A program made the position numbers and the translations under genes. From Hydractinia symbiolongicarpus (Eukaryota; Cnidaria; Hydrozoa; Anthoathecata; Hydractiniidae): 64,000 nt of DNA. Shown piece by piece: positions 26,620 to 39,199 of this stretch; position 1 is the stretch's first letter, and each line of letters starts with the position of its first letter. The notes under the pieces were generated by a model. The model searched no databases. It saw nothing but the letters and a program-made list of their open reading frames with translations, and was not told the DNA's origin. The stretch lies in the NCBI RefSeq assembly GCF_029227915.1, contig NC_079884.1:28460001-28524000 (forward strand), read 5' to 3'.

Positions 26620-28690
26620 TAACAGTGAAACGATTGACTGTGGAACTTAATTGAATTAACTTGGGACTGTGACCTTATATATGTGATAAGTGAGCCAACT
26701 GGACTCCGAGAAATAACATTCTTCCTAATTTGATATGATTGCCGAAACTCAGCGATTACATTGGGCGCTGTGGTAGCGCTTTATTTAAAAATTAAGATAA
26801 ATAAGTTATTTTTTGCAGTGGAACCAATCCTGGCCGTTAGCACGCGCTGAACAAATAGGAACAGTTTCGAAGACTACATTTTATTGACTTTCTAGCGGTT
26901 TAAATCCGTTTGAGCTACAACCGTTGCGTCACATATTCGTACCAACATGTATTTAGCGATAGTATTCGGATATTCCTAGGTTGCATCGCTTTTAACAGTG
27001 AAACGATTGACTGTGGGACTTAATTGAACTGATTTTGGACTTTGTCCTTATAAATGGGATAAATGAGCTAGTTTGACTAAAAGATATAACATTCTTCAAA
27101 ATTTGACATGATTGCTGGAACTCAGCGATTACACTGGGCGCTGTGGTAGCGCTTTATGTAAAAATTAAGATAAATAAGTCTTTTTTTACTGTGGGACCAA
27201 TCCTAGCCGTTATCGTGCGCTGAAGAAATAGAGACAGTTTCAAAAACTACATTTCATTGACTTCTTGGCGGTATCAATCCATTTGAATTACAACGGTTGC
27301 GTCACATATTCGTACCAACATGTGTTTAGTGATATCTTTCCGATATTACTAAGTTATATAGCTTTTAACAGTGAAACGATTGACTGTGGAACTTAATTGA
27401 ACTAACTTTGGACTATGACCTTATAAATGTGATAAGTGAGCCAACTGGACTCCAAGAAATAACATTCTTCTTAATTTGACATGATTGCCGAAACTCAGCG
27501 ATTACACTGGGCGCTGTGGTAGTGCTTCATTTAAGATTTTAAATAAATAAATCATTCTTTATTGTGGGACCAATCCTAGCCGTTATCGCGCGCTGAAGAA
27601 ATAGAGACAGTTTCAAAAACTACATTTCATTGAGTTCTTGGCGGTATCAATCCATTTGAATTACAACGGTGGCGTCACATATTCGTACCAACATGTATTT
27701 AGTGATATCTTTCCGATATTACGTGGTAGCGCTTTATTTAAAAATTTAGATAAATAAGTCTTTTTTTGCTGTGGGACCAATCCTAGCCGTTAGCGCGCGC
27801 TGAAGATATAGAGACAGTTTCAAAAACTACCTTTCATTGAATTTCTAACGGTGTCAATCCGTTTGAGTTACAACGGTTGCGTCACATATTTGTACCAACA
27901 TGTATTTGGTGATTTTCTTCCGATATTACTAAGTTGTATTGTTTTTAACAGTGAAACGATTGACTGTGGGAATAAATAGAACTGATTCTGGACTGTGACC
28001 TTATAAATGTGATAAATGAGTCAATTGGTGTCCAAAGAATGACATTCTTCTTAATTTGACATGATTGCTGGAATTCAGCTAAAACATTAGGCTCTGTGGT
28101 AGCGCTTTATATAAAAATTTAGATAAATAAGTCTTTTCTTACTGTGGGACCAATCCTGGTCGTTAGCACGCGCTGAATAAATAGGAACAGTTCCAAAGAC
28201 CACATTTCATTGAATTTCTAGCGGTATAAGTCCGTTTGAGTTACAACGGTTGCGTCACATATTCGTACCAACATGTATTTAGCGATAGTATTCGGATATT
28301 GCTAGGTTGCATCGCTTTTAACAGTAAAACGCTTGACTGTGGAACTTATTTGAACTGATTTTGGATTTTGACCTTGTAAATGTGATAAATGAGCCAGTTT
28401 GACTACAAGAAATAACATTCCTCCTAATTTGACATGATTGCTGGAACTCAGCGATTACACTGGTCACTGTGGTAGCGCTTTATTACAAAATTAAGATAAA
28501 CAAGTCATTTTTTACTGTGGGACCAATCCTAGCCGTTAACTCGCGCTGAAGAAATAGAGACAGTTTCAAATACTACATTTCACTGACTTTCTAACGGTGT
28601 CAGTCCGTTTGAGTTACAACGGTTACGTCACATATTCGTACCAACATGTATTTAGCGATAGTATTCGGATATTGCTAGGTTGCATCGCTT
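26620..28690 (+). repeat. 2071-bp higher-order unit with truncated monomer, copy 1
   Basis: Boxes at 26923, 27296, 27669, 27876, 28249 and 28622. The unit is five full monomers plus a 207-bp truncated one. It is repeated by about 28691-30761. The distance between shared landmarks is 2072 bp before and 2071 bp after a one-base difference in a T-run (near 27182 and 29252). The left exchange point lies between the box and TTTTAACAGTGAAACG. Confidence 0.9.
27669..27875 (+). repeat. Truncated 207-bp monomer
   Basis: The box here reads GTGGCG and the next box is only 207 bp on. The junction reads CCGATATTAC then GTGGTAGCGC, with ACGTGG at 27721. About 166 bp that normally lie between those two points are missing, including the TATAAAT element and the left arm of the GCGCT hairpin. 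The other three truncated copies share the same junction. Confidence 0.93.
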
Positions 28691-30761
28691 TTAACAGTGA
28701 AACGATTGACTGTGGAACTTAATTGAATTAACTTGGGACTGTGACCTTATAAATGTGATAAGTGAGCCAACTGGACTCCGAGAAATAACATTCTTCTTAA
28801 TTTGACATGATTGCCGAAACTCAGCGATTACATTGGGCGCTGTGGTAGCGCTTTATTTAAAAATTAAGATAAATAAGTTATTTTTTGCAGTGGGACCAAT
28901 CCTGGCCGTTAGCACGCGCTGAACAAATAGGAACAGTTTCGAAGACTACATTTTATTGACTTTCTAGCGGTTTAAATCCGTTTGAGCTACAAACGTTGCG
29001 TCACATATTCGTACCAACATGTATTTAGCGATAGTATTCGGATATTCCTAGGTTGCATCGCTTTTAACAGTGAAACGATTGACTGTGGGACTTAATTGAA
29101 CTGATTTTGGACTTTGTCCTTATAAATGGGATAAATGAGCTAGTTTGACTAAAAGATATAACATTCTTCAAAATTTGACATGATTGCTGGAACTCAGCGA
29201 TTACACTGGGCGCTGTGGTAGCGCTTTATGTAAAAATTAAGATAAATAAGTCTTTTTTACTGTGGGACCAATCCTAGCCGTTATCGTGCGCTGAAGAAAT
29301 AGAGACAGTTTCAAAAACTACATTTCATTGACTTCTTGGCGGTATCAATCCATTTGAATTACAACGGTTGCGTCACATATTCGTACCAACATGTGTTTAG
29401 TGATATCTTTCCGATATTACTAAGTTATATCACTTTTAACAGTGAAACGATTGACTGTGGAACTTAATTGAACTAACTTTGGACTGTGACCTTATAAATG
29501 TGATAAGTGAGCCAACTGGACTCCAAGAAATAACATTCTTCTTAATTTGACATGATTGCCGAAACTCAGCGATTACACTGGGCGATGTGGTAGTGCTTCA
29601 TTTAAGATTTTAAATAAATAAATCATTCTTTATTGTGGGACCAATCCTAGCCGTTATCGCGCGCTGAAGAAATAGAGACAGTTTCAAAAACTACATTTCA
29701 TTGAGTTCTTGGCGGTATCAATCCATTTGAATTACAACGGTGGCGTCACATATTCGTACCAACATGTATTTAGTGATATCTTTCCGATATTACGTGGTAG
29801 CGCTTTATTTAAAAATTTAGATAAATAAGTCTTTTTTTGCTGTGGGACCAATCCTAGCCGTTAGCGCGCGCTGAAGATATAGAGACAGTTTCAAAAACTA
29901 CCTTTCATTGCCTTTCTAACGGTGTCAATCCGTTTGAGTTACAACGGTTGCGTCACATATTTGTACCAACATGTATTTGGTGATTTTCTTCCGATATTAC
30001 TAAGTTGTATTGTTTTTAACAGTGAAACGATTGACTGTGGGAATAAATAGAACTGATTCTGGACTGTGACCTTATAAATGTGATAAATGAGTCAATTGGT
30101 GTCCAAAGAATGACATTCTTCTTAATTTGACATGATTGCTGGAATTCAGCTAAAACATTAGGCTCTGTGGTAGCGCTTTATATAAAAATTTAGATAAATA
30201 AGTCTTTTCTTACTGTGGGACCAATCCTGGTCGTTAGCACGCGCTGAATAAATAGGAACAGTTCCAAAGACCACATTTCATTGAATTTCTAGCGGTGTAA
30301 ATCCGTTTGAGTTACAACGGTTGTGTCACATATTCGTACCAACATGTATTTAGCGATAGTATTCGGATATTGCTAGGTTGCATCGCTTTTAACAGTAAAA
30401 CGCTTGACTGTGGAACTTATTTGAACTGATTTTGGATTTTGACCTTGTAAATGTGATAAATGAGCCAGTTTGACTACAAGAAATAACATTCCTCCTAATT
30501 TGACATGATTGCTGGAACTCAGCGATTACACTGGTCACTGTGGTAGCGCTTTATTACAAAATTAAGATAAACAAGTCATTTTTTACTGTGGGACCAATCC
30601 TAGCCGTTAACTCGCGCTGAAGAAATAGAGACAGTTTCAAATACTACATTTCACTGACTTTCTAACGGTGTCAGTCCGTTTGAGTTACAACGGTTGCGTC
30701 ACATATTCGTACCAACATGTATTTAGCGATAGTATTCGGATATTGCTAGGTTGCATCGCTT
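28691..30761 (+). repeat. 2071-bp higher-order unit with truncated monomer, copy 2
   Basis: Direct repeat of 26620-28690, with boxes at 28995, 29367, 29740, 29947, 30320 and 30693. Shared private variants include GTGTTTAGTGATATC, AAAAGATATAACATTC and the identical truncation junction at 29792. Differences are few, for example GGGCGATGTGG near 29581 and TTGCCTTTCTAACGG near 29909. Confidence 0.9.
29740..29946 (+). repeat. Truncated 207-bp monomer
   Basis: Same junction as the copy at 27669, with ACGTGG at 29792 and the same GTGGCG box variant. It was carried along when the 2071-bp unit duplicated. Confidence 0.93.
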
Positions 30762-33700
30762 TTAACAGTAAAACGCTTGACTGTGGGACTTATTTGAACT
30801 GATTTTGGACTTTGACCTTATAAATGTGATAAATGAGCTAGTTTGACTACAAGAAATAACATTCTTCTTAATTTGACATGATTGCTGGAACTCCGCGATT
30901 ACAGTGGGCGCTGTGGTAGCGCTTTATTGAAAAATTAAGACAAATAAGTCATTTTTTACTGTGGGACCAATCCTAGCCGTTAGCTCGCGCTGAAGAAATA
31001 GAGACAGTTTCAAAAACTACTTTTCATTGACTTTCTAACGGTGTCAATCCGTTTGAGTTACAACGGTTGCCTCACATATTCGTACCAACAAGTATTTGGT
31101 GATTTTCTTCCAATATTACTAAGTTGTATTGCTTTTAACAGTGAAACGATTAACTGTGGGAATAAATAGAACTGATTCTGGACTGTGATCTTATAAATGT
31201 GATAAATCAGTCAATTGTTGTCCAAAGAATAACATTCTTCTTAATTTGACATGATTGCTGGAATTCAGCGAATACATTAGGCTCTGTGGTAGCGCTTTAT
31301 TAAAAAATTAAGATAAATAAGTCATTTTTTACTGTGGGACCAATCCTAGCCGTTAGCTCGCGCTGAAGAAATAGAGACAGTTTCAAAAACTACTTTTCAT
31401 TGACTTTCTAACGGTGTCAATCCGTTTGAGTTACAACGGTTGTGTCACATATTCATACCAACATGTATTTAGCGATAGTATTCGGATATTACTAGGTTGC
31501 CTCGCTTTTAACAGTGAAACGTTTGACTGTGGGACTTAATTGAACTGACTTTGGACTTTGACCTTATAAATGTGATAAATGAGACAGTTTGACTACAAGA
31601 AATAACATTCTTATTAATCTGACATAATTGCTGGATCTCAGCGATTACACTGGGTGCTGCGGTAGCGTTTTATTGAAAAATTAGGATAAATAAGTCTTTT
31701 TTTACTTTTGGACCAATACTAGCCGTTATCGTGCGCTGAAGAAATAGAGACAGTTTCAAAAACTACATTTCATTGACTTCTTGGCGGTATCAATCCATTT
31801 GAATTACAACGGTTGCGTCACATATTCGTACCAACATGTATTTAGTGATATCTTTCCGATATTACTAAGTTATATCGCTTTTAACAGTGAAACGATTGAC
31901 TGTGGAACTTAATTGAACTAACTTTGGACTGTGACCTTATAAATGTGATAAGTGAGCCAACTGGACTCCAAGAAATAACATCCTTCTTAATTTGACATGA
32001 TTGCCGAAACTCAGCGATTACACTGGGCGCTGTGGTAGTGCTCCATTTAAAAATAAAGATAAATAAGTTATTTTTTGCAGTGGGACCAATCCTGGCCGTT
32101 AGCACGCGCTGAACAAATAGGAACAGTTTCGAAGACTACATTTCATTGACTTTCTAGCGGTTTAAATCCGTTTGAGCTACAACCGTTGCGTCACATATTC
32201 GTACCAACATGTATTTAGCGATAGTATTCGAATATTCCTAGGTTGAATCGCTTTTAACAGTGAAACGATTGACTGTGGGACTTAATTGAACTGATTTTGG
32301 ACTTTGTCCTTATAAATGGGATAAATGAGCTAGTTTGACTAAAAGAAATAACATTCTTCAAAATTTGACATGATTGCTGGATCTCAGCGGTTACACTGGG
32401 CGCTGTGGTAGCGCTTTATTTAAAAATTAAGATAAATAAGTCTTTTTTTACTGTGGGACCAATCCTAGCCGTTATCGTGCGCTGAAGAAATAGAGACAGT
32501 TTCAAAAACTACATTTCATTGACTTCTTGGCGGTATCAATCCATTTGAATTACAACGGTTGCGTCACATATTCGTACCAACATGTATTTAGTGATATCTT
32601 TCCGATATTACTAAGTTATATCGCTTTTAACAGTGAAACGATTGACTGTGGAACTTAATTGAACTAACTTTGGACTGTGACCTTATAAATGTGATAAGTG
32701 AGCCAACTGGACTCCAAGAAATAACATTCTTCTTAATTTGACATGATTGCCGAAACTCAGCGATTACACTGGGCGCTGTAGTAGTGCTTCATTTAAGAAT
32801 TTAAATAAATAAGTCATTCTTTATTGTGGGACCAATCCTAGCCGTTATCGCGCGCTGAAGAAATAGAGACAGTTTCAAAAACTACATTTCATTGACTTTC
32901 TAACGGTGTCAATCCGTTTGAGTTACAATGGTTGCGTCACATATTCGTAACAACATGTATTTGGTGATTTTCTTCCGATATTACTAAGTTGTATTGTTTT
33001 TAACAGTGAAACGATTGACTGTGGGAATAAATAGAACTGATTCTGGACAGTGACCTTATAAATGTGATAAATGAGTCAATTGGTGTCCAAAGAATGACAT
33101 TCTTCTTAATTTGACATGATTGCTGGAATTCAGCTAAAACATTAGGCTCTGTGGTAGCGCTTTCTATAAAAATTTAGATAAATAAGTCTTTTCTTACTGT
33201 GGGACCAATCCTGGTCGTTAGCACGCGCTGAATAAATAGGAACAGTTCCAAAGACCACATTTCATTGAATTTCTAGCGGTATAAGTCCGTTTGAGTTACA
33301 ACGGTTCTGTCACATATTCGTACTAATATGTATTTAGCGATAGTATTCGGATATTACTAGGTTGCATCGCTTTTAACAGTGAAACGCTTGATTGTGGGAC
33401 TTAATTGAACTGATTTTGGATTTTAACCTTGTAAATGTGATAAATGAGCTAGTTTGACTACAAGAAATAACATTCTTCTTAACTTGACATCATTGCTGGA
33501 ACTCAGCGATTACAGTGGGCGCTGTGGTAGCGATTTATTGAAAAATTAAGACAAATAAGTCATTTTTTACTGTGGGACCAATCCTAGCCGTTAGCTCGCG
33601 CTGAAGAAATAGAGACAGTTTCAAAAACTACTTTTCATTGACTTTCTAACGGTGTCAATCCGTTTGAGTTACAACGGTTGCGTCACATATTTGTACCAAC

Positions 33701-34504
33701 AAGTATTTGGTGATTTTCTTCCAATATTACTAAGTTGTATTGCTTTTAACAGTGAAACGATTAACTGTGGGAATAAATAGAACTGATTCTGGACTGTGAT
33801 CTTAAAAATGTGATAAATCAGTCAATTGTTGTCCAAGCAATAACATTCTTCTTAATTTGACATGATTGCTGGAATTCAGCGAATACATTAGGCTCTGTGG
33901 TAGCGCTATATTAAAAAATTAAGATAAATAAGTCATTTTTTACTGTGGGACCAATCCTAGCCGATAGCTCGCGCTGAAGAAATAGAGACAGTTTCAAAAA
34001 CTACTTTTCATAGACTTTCTAACGGTGTCAATCCGTTTGAGTTACAACGGTTGTGTCACATATTCATACCAACATGTATTTAGCGATAGTATTCGGATAT
34101 TACTAGGTTGCATCGCTTTTAACAGTGAAACGCTTGACTGTGGGACTTAATTGAACTGATTTTGGACTTTGACCTTATAAGTGTGATAAATGAGCTAGTT
34201 TGACTACAAGAAATAACATTCTTCTTAATTTGACATGATTGCTGGAACTCAGCGATTACACTGGGCGCTGTGGTAGCACTTTATTAAAAAAATAAGATAA
34301 AAAAGTCATTTTTTACTGTGGGACCAATCCTAGCCGTTAGCTCGCGCTGAAGAAATAGAGACAGTTTCAAAAACTACTTTTCATTGACTTTCTAACGGTG
34401 TCAATCCGTTTGAGTTACAACGGTTGTGTCACATATTTGTACCAACAAGTATTTGGTGATTTTCTTCCAATATTACTAAGTTGTATTGCTTTTAACAGTG
34501 AAAC
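30762..34504 (+). repeat. Mixed monomers between higher-order blocks
   Basis: Boxes at 31066, 31439, 31812, 32185, 32558, 32931, 33304, 33677, 34050 and 34423. Types seen later in regular units occur here: H-like (ACCAACAAGTATTTGG at 31066, 33677 and 34423) and I-like (ATTCATACC at 31439 and 34050). The stretch 31812-32931 resembles the left-side classes (GATATCTTTCCG, GAACAAATAGG). I saw no regular multimer. Confidence 0.8.
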
Positions 34505-37500
34505 GTTTGACTGTGGGATTTAATTGAACTGACTTTGGACTTTGACCTTATAAATGTGATTAATGAGCCAGTTTGACTACCAGAAATAACATTCCTCCTA
34601 ATTTGACATGATTGCTGGAACTCAGCGATTACACTGGTCACTGTGGTAGCGCTTTATTACAAAATTAAGATAAACAAGTCATTCTTTACTGTGGGACCAA
34701 TCCTAGCCGTTAACTCGCGCTGAAGAAATAAAGACAGTTTCAGAAACTACATTTCATGTACTTTCTAACGGTGTCAATTCGTTTGCGTTACAACGGTTGC
34801 GTCAAATATTCGTACCAACATGTATTTAGCGATATTTTTCCGCTACTACTAGGTTCCATCGCTTTTAACAGTGAAACGATTGACTGTGGGACTTGATTGA
34901 ACTGATTTTGGACTGTGACCTTATAAATGTGAAAGCGAGACAATTGCTCTTCAAGAAATAACATTCTTCCTAATTTGACATGATTGCTAGAACTCAGCGA
35001 TTACACTGGGCGCTGTGGTAGCACTTTATTAAAAAAATAAGATAAATAAGTCATTTTTTACTGTGGGACCAATCCTAGCCGTTAGCTCGCGCTGAAGAAA
35101 TAGAGACAGTTTTTAAAACTACCTTTCATTGACTTTCTAACGGTGTTAATCCGTTTGAGTTACAACGGTTGCGTCACATATTCGTAGCAACATGTATTTG
35201 GTGATTTTCTTGCGTTATTACTAAGTTGTATTGCTTTTAACAGTGAAACGGTTGACTGTGGGAATAAATAGAACTGATTCTGGACTGTGACCTTATAAAT
35301 GTAATAACTGAGTCAATTGGTGTCCAAAGAATAACACTCTTCTTAATTTGACATGATTGCTGCAATTCAGCGGTTACATTAGGCTCTGTGGTAGCGCTTT
35401 ATTTAAAAATTTAGATAAATAAGTCTTTTCTTACTGTGGGACCAATCGTGGCCGTTAGCACGCGCTGAATAAATAGGAACAGTTCCAAAGACTACATTTC
35501 ATTGACTTTCTAGCGGTATAAGTCCGTTTGAGTTACAACGGTTCTGTCACATATTCGTACCAATATGTACTTAGCGATAGTATTCGGATATTACTAGGTT
35601 GCATCGCTTTTAACAGTGAAACGCTTGACTGTGGGACTTAATTGAACTGATTTTGGACTTTGACCTTGTAAATGGGATAAATAAGCCAGTTTGTCTACAA
35701 GAAGTAACATTCTTCCTAATTTGTTATGATTACTGGAACTCAGCGATTACACTGGTCACTGTGGTAGCGCTTTATTACAAAATTAAGATAAACAAGTCAT
35801 TTTTTACTGTGGGACCAATCCTAGCCGTCGGCTCGCGCTGAAGAAATAGAGACAGTTTCAAAAACTACATTTCATTTACTTTCTAACGTTGTCAATCCGT
35901 TTAAGTTACAACGGTTGCGTCACATATTTGTACCAACATTTATTTAGTGATTTTCTTCCGATATTACTAAGTTGTATTGCTTTTATCAGTGAAACGATTG
36001 ACTGTGGGAATTAATAGAACTGATTCTGGACTGCGACCTTATAAATGTGATAAATGAGCCAATTGGTCTCCAAGGAATAACATTCTTCTTAATTTGACAT
36101 GATTGCCGGAATTCATCGATTACATTAGGCTCTGTGGTAGCGCTTTATTTAAAAATTTAGATAAATAAGTCTTTTTTTGCTGTGGGACCAATCCTAGCCG
36201 TTAGCGTGCGCTGAAGATATAGAGACAGTTTCAAAATCTCCATTTCATTGACTTTTTAACAGTGTCAATCCGTTTGCGTTTCAACGGTTGCGTCACATAT
36301 TCGTACCAACATGTATTTAGCGATAGTATTCGGATATTACTAGGTTGCATCGCTTTTAACAGTGAAACGTTTGACTGTGGGATTTAATTGAACTGACTTT
36401 GGACTTTGACCTTATAAATGTGATTAATGAGCCAGTTTGACTACCAGAAATAACATTCCTCCTAATTTGACATGATTGCTGGAACTCGGCGATTACACTG
36501 GTCACTGTGGTAGCGCTTTATTACAAAATTAAGATAAACAAGTCATTCTTTACTGTGGGACCAATCCTAGCCGTTAACTCGTGCTGAAGAAATAAAGACA
36601 GTTTCAGAAACTACATTTCATGTACTTTCTAACGGTGTCAATTCGTTTGCGTTACAACGGTTGCGTCAAATATTCGTACCAACATGTATTTAGCGATATT
36701 TTTCCGCTACTACTAGGTTCCATCGCTTTTAACAGTGAAACGATTGACTGTGGGACTTGATTGAACTGATTTTGGACTGTGACCTTATAAATGTGAAAGC
36801 GAGACAATTGCTCTTCAAGAAATAACATTCTTCCTAATTTGACATGATTGCTAGAACTCAGCGATTACACTGGGCGCTGTGGTAGCACTTTATTAAAAAA
36901 ATAAGATAAATAAGTCATTTTTTACTGTGGGACCAATCCTAGCCGTTAGCTCGCGCTGAAGAAATAGAGACAGTTTTTAAAACTACCTTTCATTGACTTT
37001 CTAACGGTGTTAATCCGTTTGAGTTACAACGGTTGCGTCACATATTCGTAGCAACATGTATTTGGTGATTTTCTTGCGTTATTACTAAGTTGTATTGCTT
37101 TTAACAGTGAAACGGTTGACTGTGGGAATAAATAGAACTGATTCTGGACTGTGACCTTATAAATGTAATAACTGAGTCAATTGGTGTCCAAAGAATAACA
37201 CTCTTCTTAATTTGACATGATTGCTGCAATTCAGCGGTTACATTAGGCTCTGTGGTAGCGCTTTATTTAAAAATTTAGATAAATAAGTCTTTTCTTACTG
37301 TGGGACCAATCGTGGCCGTTAGCACGCGCTGAATAAATAGGAACAGTTCCAAAGACTACATTTCATTGACTTTCTAGCGGTATAAGTCCGTTTGAGTTAC
37401 AACGGTTCTGTCACATATTCGTACCAATATGTACTTAGCGATAGTATTCGGATATTACTAGGTTGCATCGCTTTTAACAGTGAAACGCTTGACTGTGGGA

Positions 37501-38733
37501 CTTAATTGAACTGATTTTGGACTTTGACCTTGTAAATGGGATAAATAAGCCAGTTTGTCTACAAGAAGTAACATTCTTCCTAATTTGTCATGATTACTGG
37601 AACTCAGCGATTACACTGGTCACTGTGGTAGCGCTTTATTACAAAATTAAGATAAACAAGTCATTTTTTACTGTGGGACCAATCCTAGCCGTCGGCTCGC
37701 GCTGAAGAAATAGAGACAGTTTCAAAAACTACATTTCATTTACTTTCTAACGTTGTCAATCCGTTTAAGTTACAACGGTTGCGTCACATATTTGTACCAA
37801 CATTTATTTAGTGATTTTCTTCCGATATTACTAAGTTGTATTGCTTTTATCAGTGAAACGATTGACTGTGGGAATTAATAGAACTGATTCTGGACTGCGA
37901 CCTTATAAATGTGATAAATGAGCCAATTGGTCTCCAAGGAATAACATTCTTCTTAATTTGACATGATTGCCGGAATTCATCGATTACATTAGGCTCTGTG
38001 GTAGCGCTTTATTTAAAAATTTAGATAAATAAGTCTTTTTTTGCTGTGGGACCAATCCTAGCCGTTAGCGTGCGCTGAAGATATAGAGACAGTTTCAAAA
38101 TCTCCATTTCATTGACTTTTTAACAGTGTCAATCCGTTTGCGTTTCAACGGTTGCGTCACATATTCGTACCAACATGTATTTAGCGATAGTATTCGGATA
38201 TTACTAGGTTGCATCGCTTTTAACAGTGAAACGTTTGACTGTGGGATTTAATTGAACTGACTTTGGACTTTGACCTTATAAATGTGATTAATGAGCCAGT
38301 TTGACTACCAGAAATAACATTCCTCCTAATTTGACATGATTGCTGGAACTCAGCGATTACACTGGTCACTGTGGTAGCGCTTTATTACAAAATTAAGATA
38401 AACAAGTCATTCTTTACTGTGGGACCAATCCTAGCCGTTAACTCGCGCTGAAGAAATAAAGACAGTTTCAGAAACTACATTTCATGTACTTTCTAACGGT
38501 GTCAATTCGTTTGCGTTACAACGGTTGCGTCAAATATTCGTACCAACATGTATTTAGCGATATTTTTCCGCTACTACTAGGTTCCATCGCTTTTAACAGT
38601 GAAACGATTGACTGTGGGACTTGATTGAACTGATTTTGGACTGTGACCTTATAAATGTGAAAGCGAGACAATTGCTCTTCAAGAAATAACATTCTTCCTA
38701 ATTTGACATGATTGCTAGAACTCAGCGATTACA
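34505..38733 (+). repeat. Pentamer higher-order array E-D-J-K-F (1864 bp), about 2.3 copies
   Basis: Boxes: F 34796, E 35168, D 35541, J 35914, K 36287, F 36660, E 37032, D 37405, J 37778, K 38151, F 38524. The landmark GTTTGACTGTGGGATTTAAT occurs at 34505, 36369 and 38233, exactly 1864 bp apart. J is marked by AACATTTATTTAG and GCTTTTATCAGTG. K is marked by AAAATCTCCATTTC and GTGATTAATGAG. Copies are nearly identical; one difference is TTGTTATGATTAC near 35723 against TTGTCATGATTAC near 37587. The match ends at about 38733, where GGGCGCTG becomes GGTCACTG. Confidence 0.92.
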
Positions 38734-39199
38734 CTGGTCACTGTGGTAGCGCTTTATTACAAAATTAAGATGAACAAGTCATTCTATACTGTGGGACCAA
38801 TCCTAGCCGTTAGCTCGCGCTGAAGAAATAGAGACAGTTTCAAATACTACATTTCACTGACTTTCTAACGGTGTCAGTCCGTTTGAGTTACAACGGTTGC
38901 GTCACATATTCGTACCAACATGTATTTAGCGATAGTATTCGGATATTGCTAGGTTGCATCGCTTTTAACAGTGAAACGCTTGACTGTGGGACTTATTTTA
39001 ACTGATTTTGGACTTTGACCTTATAAATGTGATAAATGAGCTAGTTTGACTACAAGAAATAACATTCTTCTTAATTTGACATCATTGCTGGAACTCAGCG
39101 ATTACAGTGGGCGCTGTGGTAGCGCTTTATTGAAAAATTAAGACAAATAAGTCATTTTTTACTGTGGGACCAATCCTAGCCGTTAGCTCGCGCTGAAGA

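Noticed and set aside
27721-27800. Truncation junction as a transposon footprint
   Set aside because: No target-site duplication, terminal inverted repeat or foreign sequence is present. It is a plain internal deletion.
31881-32105. Minus-strand open frame of 74 codons
   Set aside because: Isolated, present in one monomer only and without homology that I recognise. The corresponding frame is broken in neighbouring monomers.
35653-35841. Open frame of 62 codons repeated at 37517
   Set aside because: It also starts at TTG and repeats at exactly 1864 bp with the pentamer. Most other monomers have stops in this frame.
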